From NCBI GenBank assembly GCA_040954595.2, contig CM082583.2, positions 8,618,001-8,682,000 on the forward strand: DNA of 64,000 nt. Direction: 5' to 3'. The position numbers and the translations under genes were made by a program. This DNA is from Balanoglossus misakiensis (taxonomy: Eukaryota; Hemichordata). Positions 49,548 to 62,000 of this stretch are shown here, piece after piece (within the stretch, counting starts at the first letter, position 1; every line of letters starts with the position of its first letter). The notes beneath the pieces were generated by a model that saw nothing but the letters and a program-made list of their open reading frames with translations, was not told the DNA's origin and searched no databases.

Positions 49548-50088
49548 TTACACAAATGTAGGGCCCGTTCTCTTGCCACTTTTCAGTACTTTATCGATGT
49601 CTCGAAGCAAGCCCGACAGGTGAACCACATCTTCCTTTTTAGCCGATGTACTTCCCTGACTTGAGGAAACGGTTGTTTGTGCGCTTACTCCGCTGTGTGA
49701 ATACACTGTCTGATCAATCTCTGTCCTGTTCGACTGCACAAAGGATGACTGTTCCTCCTTTAGAACGGTGAGTTTGATTGGACGTCTGGCCGACACGGGC
49801 GACATTCTGCCCAATGGCCTTTGCCTTTTGAAGCTCGCCGGCGCCAATCCTCTGTCGGCGTATTTCGAGGGGAGCCGCCTCCCCCTCTGGGTGATGGCCC
49901 TGTTTTTGTTTATATGCTTGAGGAGTATGGGAGCGGGAGGGAGGTCAAAGGTCACGGCGTACTCCTCGTTGGGATTGATTCCCAGACTGTCAAGGGACTC
50001 CAAGTCATCACTGCTGATTAAATCCTCGTCGCTGACAGCACTGGCACGGGAGAGTTGTAATGATGGCAGGTCGGCAGTCAAATTTTCC
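49548..50088 (-). CDS. MYO9: MYO9 exon AA: C-terminal tail and stop
   Basis: Acceptor CCTCTTTTTCAG at 50089-50100. The upstream Met in the same frame (50162) is intronic. It encodes about 180 residues: an acidic Ser-rich part ([19 protein letters not shown]), a basic part, and the end GPTFV-TAA at 49548-49550. T-x-V at the C-terminus fits a class I PDZ ligand. Confidence 0.92.
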
Positions 50089-53000
50089 CTGAAAAAGAGG
50101 GTGTGCACATTTGCATAAGTTTCAGTGAACCTTTTCATGGGTTCCCAGCCCAAAATATGCACAATAGAGATCGAGGAAATACTATTGCCCTGTAGCTATG
50201 GGTAGTAAACATTGCAATGTTGAATGGACACTCAGCTGTGTCAGTTTACTTTCTGGCACTTCACACTTACTTCTCTTCCTGCAAAGTTTTGATGTGTTCT
50301 GACAACATCTGGACCTCTTCTTCCGCACTCTCCATGGACTCCGTCCTTTCCGAGAGACCCTCCAAGCGGAGACTCTGAAAGAGATCAAAGTTTTGCACTG
50401 ACTGCATGACTGTCATCTGCGACGTTGCACTTAATCCCACCCATGTACGATGTATGCCATTGGATACTGTTTTGTTTGTGCTGATCAAAGAACAGTTATT
50501 ACCCAATCACGGCTTGTGTCATATAATGCTTTCAAGTCTAAAATAGTGTGAGGCTGATTTGATCCTGCACTGTTGCTCCTAGTGGCCCGGCACATGAGAA
50601 ACAAACCTACCTGAGATGACTGTATGGTAGACAGTCTTTTATTGGCCGTATTAGCAGCCGATTCCAGGGTTCTGATATCAGCAAATGTACTCTTGATTTT
50701 TTTGACGGTTTCTTGAATGATGCACTCCAGAACCCTGCCAACAAAGAAAAGCACAAATCAAAAATGATACAGATGCCAAGATTTAAGGATTTTTTTTTCT
50801 CATTCATTTCGCTGCAGAATAAAATCGTACAGTTTCAAATGACTCACACTGCTTGCTTGGCGACGTCCTGCAGACTTTCCAGAGGCGGGAGATCCTTATC
50901 AGTTTTCAGCAGGCACGGTGCAAAGACTATGGCCAATCCATTGGCAGACATTTTGTTGGAGCTTTCATGTAGGACAACTCTGCAAAGAAAGGACCAGAAA
51001 AAGAAGTGTTCTGGGATAAGACATTGAGATACATGTAGAGCTCTATGAAACTGATATGGTGATACTGTGTATGAAATTATGCGAATGATACTGAGAACAA
51101 AATTGGCAGAAGTCCTTAGCAGTGTCCGTCCATCTGTTAGATCATTGATGTGGGGTTTTGATTTTTTTGGTTTTTGCATATAGTCAGTCTTTAAACGTGG
51201 CACCAATTTGACAATGCTGATATCACTGATTACAGCCATCATGGATTAGTCCACTATACTGAAGTGTAGAAGATAGCAAAACAGAGTTCTTCAACCAGAA
51301 GTTTAACACACACACACATGATCAGAAATCTTCCCCTCACCTTGCAAGATGGAACACCAGTCTCTCAAAGATGTCATGGTTTGTCTTGGGCAGTTTCTCG
51401 ATCACCTGAAACAGTGACTGTATCCTCTCCTTGGGGTCTGTAAATTTCAGCGCTTTCAAAAATTCATCGTACAGCTCGAATGTCAGCAGGGGCTGTGACA
51501 TCTCTCGGAAGAAAGACTTCAAAACTTGGCCGATGATGTACACATTGTAGTCATCAAAGTTGATATTTTCTAAGTCTGCAATAACAAGTGCATAAATTCC
51601 ACCTTTACAAGCCAATACTCACTGGGATTTTACATTTCTCTTCATACCCATCACTGTTATAATGACATTGATAAAACTGTGCGTCTGTTACAAATCTCTT
51701 TGTTGTTTTTCTCGTGTTGCTCGACAACGTACAATATGAACTCACCCTATGTCAGTTTTGGAGCCACAGTATGATAATTATTTATTCCTATTTGTTTGTT
51801 TATTTGTTTACTTGTTTGTTTGCGGAGTGTTCCTACTTACTGGGATTATTATTTATGAGTTGTTTCAATTCCTTCACTTTGGCAGCCGATCCGGCTTTTC
51901 TGTAAATTCCCTCCGTGTAGAGCCCCTTCGTTTCCATGATGCCAATACACTTGTCGACTATGGGCGGTATCTTGACATTCTCCCTGACCAACTTGTCAAT
52001 CTTGCCACCGAACACCTGCGACAACCCCTCACTGCCGCGACGGCAGAACAAGGTGGACTTGGAATAGCACTTCTTGTGGCAGGTAAATTTACATTCTGTG
52101 GGAGGAAAAAAATTGGAAGACGCCATGGAGATTTAGCACACAGTGGTTGGAGTTATGTTCATCGAAAGTTGACTGAAAATGAAAAGTGTGGTCACAACTT
52201 ACCTGAGCAAACCAGGCCTTTCTCCATCAACCACAGAAATGCCGAACAGTGTTCACAAGCCGTGGGAATGTTGCAGATGACAGTGACAAATTTATGGCCA
52301 AGATGTCCCACAATCTCGTCTTTCTTCTTTTTCTTCTTCTGAGGCTGGCAAATGAAGTGACAGGATTTTCATATTCAGTAAAAATGTAAACATGCCTTCA
52401 TTTCACTGATCATAAAGATGTTAAATTGTCTGGTCTACAGTTAGGCAGACAGGCAGACAGACAGAGAAAGAAAGATGGCCACTGGTGTCACCAGGGATAC
52501 GACACCAGCATAGTATATGTTTTAGTCCGTAAGATGGTATGTCAAACTGGAAGAGATGATGATTAATAATTACTGGAAAAAGGACAGTATCAGATCAATT
52601 TGTGTGAATTACCTTTTTGGGAGGTTGTTGTACCGGTTTGTAAACTTGGATGAACTCATCAAGGTAACCCCGGAACGCGTTGACGCCCATGATGACAGGA
52701 AACTGGGCAATGGTCACTTCTGTCACAGACACATGTTCCAAGACTGTCTCAAAATAGGAGATCAGGTCCTTGTACATGAGTGAAATCTGTTGTCCCTCCT
52801 GTAGGCAGGTCAAATAAAATTTCTTGTTAAATCTAATTTTTATGACTTCAAATTGGTAGACTGTAAATGACTAGTTCACACCAGTTTTGTCATCTTCAGT
52901 AATCTTCTTTCAGCTCCAATGATAGTCACTTAAAATTTCAAAGCACTTCACGATATGTACGATAACAATCATAATGGGCCCAGGCATAAGCTCAATGTAT

Positions 53001-56000
53001 ACAAAGACTATAATCATGATACTTCAGACCTACACATTGTTAAATTATAATTTTTTTCTTACCTGCATTGCCACGGAATAGGTACTTATAAGATTTTTTC
53101 TAAACTCCTGCATAGCTTTCTTGAATACCAAGTCGACTATCGTATCCCTCCTACCACCATATTGGTTGACTTCATTGACCTGGCAAATTGATGTGAGAAA
53201 GCGATATTAGGAACACACACAGGAAAGCCAAGATCAAGACAGAGTTTGACAGTACGAGACTGAAATCCCAAGACAGTCTGATGTCCAACATGTATAACCT
53301 GTCCATCAGCAGATGCACGGAAATGTTTTAAGCTATAAGTCTGCCCAGTTAGCAGTATTCATAATGAAATGGTCATTCCACTGGTGGCCCGTACATTCAT
53401 AAAGTCACGCGTTTCCTTTGCTGCAATGTCTGTTGTTTCTTACCTTAGCCAGCAAAAACTCGTCCATGAAGCGCAGTTCACTTGCATCGCTGATAAGCTG
53501 CTTGTCGGGATATCTCCACTGCGAGGTGCTGGTCACGTTGAAACTCACGGGCAAAGTGCGACTGATCGTCGTCTGAGTGAAATCTGCTTTCTTCTCGTTC
53601 GGTTTCTTCTTCTGCTTGATGATCACGTTCGCCTCGAATTCTTTCATCTTCTTCTGTCGCCTCCTCTTCCGCCAGAAGAGACGGCTTTTCTGGGGCTCCT
53701 CTTGCGGCGCGTCCTGCTTGGTGAGGTCTTCCTCCGATAATTCTTTGTCGTCTTCTCGGGCGTCCGACATATCGTCCGACATTCCAGACGGTGAGAGAGG
53801 GGACATCGTAGGCGACAGGGGTGATCGGACCTGGTCCCTGTTGTACTGTTCGGGGGGAAAAATTGAACAAAATTGTTGGAAAAATTATCTATAAACATAT
53901 CCTTACCACAGTGGCAATTCGATCTAAATGTGATACCCTTTCATCACAAAATCAACAATAGTTCTCAGTCTGAAACAAGACTGCTACATTTGTTGGCATC
54001 ATACAATGTACCACTACATGTATATTGTATATGAAACTGAGGAAGTAAAGTCCACATTTTGCTGGCAGCTTGATGTTTTTTCCAGTAAAAAGGCCAGGCA
54101 TAACATACATGTACATGTATTGCACAGGAAGGGGAGAGGTGAGAGAGTCATTACCTTTGGTGGTAGATCTTTAATTTCTCTGAAGCTGAGTTTGCTGGTT
54201 ATTTGTTTGACTTTATCTGGTCTTGGTTCCACCTTGCTGGGCGTACTCGTTTTCACTGCTACTTCCTGTTGGTAGGCCTTGGCCATGTCAGATACACTGG
54301 CCACAGTAATAAAGAAACACAATGTCACGTTCACTCTTCATAAGAATTGATACATAGTAATTCTGTCAAAAGTTTTTTTGATAATAATCACATTTTTTAT
54401 GGTAGCATTGGCAGCAGAAGTAATTTTTCTAGAAAGCTGGTCCAGGGTCCATGATTCTCCTCAACACTGTACCTGATTGACTTTGGCCTATCGTCCTCTT
54501 CCGAATCTTCCAGTGGTCTGATAACCAGTAAAGACGCTCTTTTCTCTATGTGCTTTTCAGTTGGTGACTTGGGCGTTTTTCCAGTTTCCTCCGCGGGGCT
54601 TGGCTCCGACTTATTGATGATCTTCACCACTTTTACGGGGGTGCTGGCCGGACCTCGTGCCCCACTGTCTGGACTGGTGAAAGGCACAACGGGCGATTTG
54701 GCTCTCTCAGTTTTCTTGTCGAGGGGCTCAGTCTCCATGGGCATGGAGTCATCGTCCACTAAGTTGCCTTCGGAGCCAGATGAACCCATCTCAATCACAC
54801 CACTGCTTCTGCAAACACAAAATCAACAATCACTTGAAATAAATCGCTATAATTTAACTCACATTAAACATTATATTTCATGCTAAATTTGGTTAAGAAA
54901 AACACATCTGTCCCGGAAGATGAGAAACATTCTGAACAAAATTGAATATATTAATTGAGAGCTGCTGCTTTATTCCCAATTAGACTGTATCACACCCTAT
55001 CTTCCGTTACTTGCAGGCATATCAGGTACAGGGTATCTCCATTTCAGGACACCACACTCGAGACATTATATGACATACAAAAATTACTACAAAAGTACCA
55101 GCAAACTACAATATTCATAACAGACAACATCAAACTAAGCAATCAGACTTTGCATGAGGAGTCTTAGATCTTGAACTTACTCATCTGACAGAACACCCTC
55201 TTCTTGTCGTAAATTTTCCCGATGAAAATCTTCCAAGTCATCGTTGGATGAATCCCTCGTTAGAATTCCTTCATCACTGAGCAGTGACTGCCCTTCCTCG
55301 GATTGCTTCAGCAATTCCTGTTCCTGTCTCTCTTTCTCTTCTTCCTCTTCCCTTCTTATCCGTTCTTCCTCCTCCCTCTTTTTCCTCTCTTCCTCGGCCC
55401 TCAGTCTTTCCTCCTCCTCTTTCCGTAATCTCTCTTCTTCTTCCTCTTTTCTCCTCCTCTCTTCCTCTTCCAGTCTCTTCCTCCTTTCTTCAACTAATTT
55501 CTCGTAGCTGTGAGCAGGGAAGACACAATCGTAAGGATAACTGAAACGGAACTCTAGAGGACGCACCACACTGCACCACAGGAAAACAGTCGCCATGACA
55601 ACACTAAGCAAGAAAAGCCAGAGAAACCACTGACAATTGTCTGTATCACTCACTTGGCTCTGGCAATGTTGCCTCTGATGCGACACTGGAGTTGCACCAC
55701 GGCCGTGCGCAGTTTGAGAAACAGTCCTCTTTGCCTGTAGGCTCTCCAACTGCTCTGAATGATGGCTGTGGCTAGGTCTTGCTCTTTCAAGTGGAAAAGT
55801 ACTCTCTTGGCCAGGAACATTCGCACTCCAGCCTGGTTTGCAGACAAATTAGAAATATCTATGAAAACTTCATATTGGCTTGTCTTAAAGAGTGACATAT
55901 ATCCAGTTTGAGCCATCAATTGATTTTAACCATTACATGTAGGCATATATACTAACAATACCATGCCAAACCAAGAAAGATAAGCTCACCTGTAGTTTAA

Positions 56001-59000
56001 TTGTTGCTTCCCTGATTTGCTGGTATCTTCGCTTGGCTAGTACTGTCTTCGTCCATCTCTGAATGATGTTAATTCTTCTCAGAACCTCCTGGTGAAGTCG
56101 GCTTTGCAGTTTCATCCGCTCGCTTTCTCTTAGAAATATCTGATGAATAAAAAAGGCAAAAATGCAATCCACTCATCAGTGGTATTACTACAATGTAGGT
56201 ACTACATACATTGTTGGAAGTCTCTCAAGCCTGTGTTTGTGTCAGCCTGTCACTTGCTACATTTATGTCTGTCAATCAGGGATATCTATCACTCCATCTG
56301 TCAGACTCTGTGTAATGTCCTTTGTTGAGTACAACTCGTGTGTGTTTCACGGTATTTCTCCCCCAAAACTGCTCATACCTTTGTATCGCCAATCTGGTAG
56401 TGATCTTTGGTCAGATCCATATTCATGAGAAACTCTTCGATTTTCTCACTGGAAACTTCAAACTCAATTGGCAGGAGAAACTTGTACTGTTGGCAGAATT
56501 CCTACAGAATGCACACAAAATGATACTGTGATACAAACAGCACAGGTTTGTCTGGTGCAAGTGTACATGTACATGTATATGCACACAGTCATGTACATAT
56601 GAAACAAATTTAGACAGATTTCACTGCAGTCAAAAAAAATTCTGATACATGTACATGTACATGTATGCTACTGTGACCCCTTACCTCAAAGGTCAGCCTG
56701 ACATTGTAACCAGCCCTGCGTATTCTCACAGTTTCCAACATCCCAGTGTAGCGTAACTGTCTCATCAGCAGGTCTTCGTCCATGTGGCATGGCTCCTTCA
56801 TGGAGTTGGACTTGATGCAGCGGACAAAGAACGGGTTGGCTTGATTCAGGGCCTCCATCAACTTGCCCAGGGAGATCTGTCAAGACATTAGTCACAGAGC
56901 AGACACTATCAACAATTTTCAGGTGGTATCATCTTGACTACAAACACAACTGTCTTCATGGACTGCTTGTCAAAAAGTCAAATTATTTTTTCAACTCACC
57001 TGGAATTGTGACCCAACTGTAGTCTGTACTTTCTTAGTGCTGTAGCGCACACTGTGTAAACTTCTGTGCGCTAATTTCATCACTGATTTCAAATCCTTCA
57101 AACCCTACAATGAAGAACACAAGTCAAGACAGCCCTTAACTTCTAGTTGTCTTTTCCTATCTAAAAATGTCAAGAGGGGCATTTAAATACAAATATTCAG
57201 TTTAAATGTAAAACCAACCTTGATTGGTCCCGGTGACAACTTGAAGGATTTACTCTTCCTAAAGAAAACAAGAATGATGGAGAGGCTTACAAAATGTCTG
57301 ATGTCGGAGTTGATCTGAGCAGAAAGCACTCTTATCAAGTGAAAATCTCTTGCTCTTGAAATCAAGCATCTACAGCCTGTGCAAGGCATATTATGTCAAA
57401 TAACACATTAAGGTACCTTTGATAACCACAGTATTTGCTCATAGGCAGCCATTATTAAAGCATCCTGCGTTTAGGTATTTATGTCAAATAAAGCACCCTG
57501 TAAGAAGGCATTCTCTAATAAAGCATCTTGCGTTCAGGCGTTTTCTAGATTCACACAAAACGCCTTTTTTGGTACGCTTTAGTATAACACTACTGGCACT
57601 GAGCACATTCATTATTACAAGCATTCACTCATTTGTACTGCAACATCTACTCCCCCCCCCCCCTCAACCAAAGCAAATGGTCAAACCCTTACATCTTGAC
57701 CCTTATAAAGCAAAGGGTCAATTTTCAAATTAATTGCAGTTTGCTTCATTGGGCATTAAGTAACATAATAACTTCCCTGTGAGACAAAAAAGAACTTCTG
57801 CACAGATTTGAAACTTAAAACTTAAAGCTGATCATATGTATTCGGACTGAAAGATTTCACACTGTACGATGTGTGGTTTAATTAGATTCCAATTGAATTG
57901 CTCGGTTCAGTCACATGATTGCTGAAAGCCATATTTGGAATGGTCTGCTTCCCTACACCCACGGCAGCCCAGCAAGATGTCTGTGATCTGTGAGGCACGT
58001 ACAAAGCATCTCTTTGTCTCTCATGGAATGTTATTATGTCACTTTGTAAAACTGCACCAGCCCCCAGCAGCACCCTGCAAGGCAAAGTGAGTGCGGCCCA
58101 TCACCGACAGCTCACCACAAATATTTCCCAGCAAAACTTTCTTAATTGATGACTATGGGTTTGCAAGGGAAAATATCCCTGGTTGGAGAATGAAGTACAT
58201 GCATGATGTTCCCCCCCCCCCTCCCCCAGCATATTATCTGTAAAACCCTCTGCAGCTTGCTTCCTGCAATAGTATGCGTTAGTAATTAGGCCATGGAAGT
58301 ATCAGCTCAGATTTCTTCTTGCACAAAGTTACATGCATGAAGCAAGAAGGCGAGGGAAAGATATGTTGACGTTTTTACACAGAAAAGGACAAATGTCTTG
58401 ATGATTGCCATGTGGATTGGTGAACACGACGTGACATATGAAGACAGCTCATATGGCAGTGTATGGTTTAGATAATAATGTTTGTGGGTTTGATTTGGGA
58501 GTTAAGTAACATTGCACTGTCTTCTACATTAAGCCGGGAGTGACACATGAGAAATCCTGAGGTGTTTCACGAAGACACCAGCTTGGCATTGAAATTTTAC
58601 GCAGTGTATATGTTCTTTTGTCAGTAAACTGCGTCAGCTTCCAGTGGAAACACCTCCATTTTTCCACGTTTAGTTTTCAGCAGCGGAAGTCTTATTACTT
58701 CCAACGGATTAAGGAGTTGAGTTAATTTGATATGTTTGTAACAAGCATTAAGAAATTTAGATGTTGGGTACGTTTGGGATTTGGGATATTTGATGCGTGA
58801 TAGCAAAGAATGGGGAGCGAGTACACTGCATGCGTTTTATACTACATCTACATGTACACGTTGCTTCATTAGATTTCTGGCCTGAAAACAGCTTTTGCTA
58901 GAGCAAGCAGAACGGACTACTGGGAACGGGAACAGGGTCTTTCTACTGGCAAACAGACACAACGACTGCAACATACATCATGATTTTTCTCGCTTTCCAG

Positions 59001-62000
59001 AAATCGTCAGTGACAGTGAAGATGGTGCTGCGTCGGCGGTCGACTGTTTCAGCGCCCTTGTTTGTTTGCGATTTCCCCGGCGCGCCGCGTGACTTCCGTT
59101 TGTCGGGTGACAGACACGCGGGCAATGTTTGGTATGATGGTGGTTGGTGTGACGAATGAATGCTACCGACCGTGTTGGGGTTAATAACATGCACGTCATG
59201 ATCGACACCACTAGATTTAAAACAAAAGAATAATAAAAAGATGATTGGCATGACAACGATGACAAAAGAAAATGTTAACGTAAAGAGAAAAGTAACACTT
59301 ACCAGAAATGGGAAAAAAATGACATATACATGACGACATTTACTGTTTAGTTTACCCCATAGGCCACAGAAGGAGATGACTGTGGTTTCTCGTATGAAAA
59401 TCTTTAAATTTATACTCTTTGAAAAGTCAGTAGTGGTAACATTAGTTGGCTGTTCATACAATTGTGTGTGACATTATTTTGACACACATACCTAATGTAA
59501 CCTCTCTCATCAGACTGTCAAAATATACGGTAAAACAAAACAAAATGGAGATGGTGAGGTGGGGAATGACAGCCTAAGAAACAAATGACGCAGGTTGATT
59601 ATTAGTACAGAATTTTACAATTAAAAATGCATGTTGGAAGCGGATTTTAATAGCAAGCGCAGCATATCAGCATCATAGCGAGTTATATTTTTTCCCCCAG
59701 CCCTTTTTTCTGTGGCGATATGACTTACTTAATCTTGGTCAGCAATGTGAAGCACGTAGCGACATGAAAGAAGTCTCTGGACCCACAAGAAGATAGAGTT
59801 GTATGTCACGGGAAAAAAATAAATACAAAGCAAAAGAAAACAACTTGAAAACAACAGCAAAGGAAAGACAGTAAAGAAAGATTGACAGACACAACACAGC
59901 ACTGTGATGGTAAAATCAATGCTAATGTTGAAAACGAAATCAGTTCTTCTTTTTCAATGTTTAAAACATGTCGGACAGTGTGCGAAAGAATATTACACAG
60001 TGCTAGAATTGACAGAATGTTAAATAAACTAATGCTGAATTTTTTTGCACCTAATTTCATAGGCAAATTATTGTCAACAAAACATGAAAATTATTTTCAA
60101 ATGATTTGAAAACAAATTTTGTTGTGTCATGCAAAATTAAGATTATGCAAACCTTATTTCAAGATTTAATACACTTTAGAGGAAAAGAATGCAAGGTTAG
60201 CCTTTCTAGAATATAAATATTTATATTTGAATTATGCTTATCAACAAAGCTGTTACTTATGCAAAACAGTTTCACAGTTATTGGGTTAAAATTAAAGCTC
60301 AATGGTTGTATGGTTGTGGGAGACAGATCGAGTTCTATATTCAGTGTCAGTACATGTACTTTACATGTGAGATAGGAAGAGGGTGGCTTTAAGTTAGAAT
60401 GTACAATTATCGAAAAGTAACTTCAGTCATTCGGCTTAATTAATGCTACATGTATTTTTTGTAAGTTGTATAGCTGTTAGATCTAAGATGACACAAACAG
60501 ACATCACAGTGCATTCAATAATTCTGAAATAAAATAGCATGATCACAGTTAGCATAAATAACTTGTCAGAGATTGAAAGATTAACAGGTTCACATTCTAA
60601 CAAAGTGCAATCTGGCACAATATTTCAATATCATCCTTACCCGAGAACAGGTCCTTCTTTGCCTAGACTCAGTCTCTTGTGAACTGGAGCTTTGGGTTTG
60701 CCTGTAGTAATGACAAAAACCAAATCATAGATTTCTCGGTCAGTACTTGGGAAAATGTCCAAAATTAAAAATCTGGACAGCATGTTAAGTCTGAGAATTA
60801 CACTTTCCAACACAGGTGGCGCTCTTGTACTTCTGTTTGATATCCCTGTCGAAACCATGACCAATTTCTTCACAACAGCCTTTCTGATTGGCTGTGCTCG
60901 TGTGAGCTTGTCTGTTCCTTACCTCCTCTTTTCCGCAATTCTTTGCCAGCACCCCTGAAGGCCTGGACACTGCGGAAGAAAGCCCTGACGATTGCCCAGC
61001 GGAATACAGCCACCGGATCAGCACCAATGAGTTCTCTCACAAATGACATGTTGCTGTTCTTCAGAACCACTACAATGTCAGGTCTCATCATGTCATTGTT
61101 CTTCTCACGAAATTCCTGTGAAACAATCGAGAAATACCATGTAATACTTTTGGGGCAGATCCTTTTGATATACTCATTTTTCTTGTGAGAGAATATGTCT
61201 AAATCATATCTTGCATAGCTTGCCATTCAACTTGCCAACAATGGAGGAACGATCATGCACTGTGTTCAAAAATGAGATGCTTTGATATAATGCCTACACA
61301 CCTTACGAAGCATTTCAAAATGGAGGACCAGAATCTTACGTGCATAAAAGATGAGGGTAGGGGATAGTGATGGAACCTACCTTGGCTTGGTATTTAATCT
61401 TGCCGGCATAGTGGATGATGATGAAAGAGGATTCCTTCACGGGAGGAAGTTCAAAACCCTCATTGTCATGGTGATGCCTGTCAAACTTTGCCAGCAGGTT
61501 GTGTCCATCGTGGTCAGCCTGTGGAAAACTGCAGGAAAACAGAGAAGATTTCATATTGAATTGAGGCAAATTTATCACTGAAAGCACCCAATGGATAAAG
61601 CACCCAGCAATGCTGCAAGTGCACTACCATGAATATCACATGTCAGTATTGATCACTTGGTTGCTGTATGTTCACTTACTTGCAGTCATCGTCCAGCAGA
61701 TGGAAGAGACCAGTTGGTCTCTTGGACAGCAGATTCAGACAGGATGTGTTATCAATGAAGTCAATGTTGTCCCACAGTATTCCTTCTTTCTGGTATTCTT
61801 CCTGGAGAGGGAGGGAAGGAGAGAGAGAAAGAGATGAATAAAGCTGTCTCTAACAAGTACATGTACATTGCCCTCTACAGGCAAATCACATACAGCCACA
61901 ACAGTACTCTACCACTCCATACAACATAATTGCAATAGGTTGACTCAGCCTTGGAATTAATATTTCTAAAATTTGACAGGCACAGGTTACAGCGACATAC

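Larger units (their letters stand above)
57259..58976 (-). other. MYO9 intron H/J (1.7 kb)
   Basis: No exon recognised. It contains C runs at 57652-57663 and 58211-58221, which are G runs in the transcript. Confidence 0.7.

Noticed and set aside
49548-50162. Met at 50162 as the start of a separate 204-residue gene
   Set aside because: The acceptor at 50089 and the matching phase show that it is the last exon of MYO9; the upstream residues are intronic.
58943-59461. 172-codon minus-strand frame taken as a whole as an exon
   Set aside because: The upstream part is a hydrophobic translation of a T-rich intron. Only 59210-58977 has splice signals, phase fit and coding-like composition.
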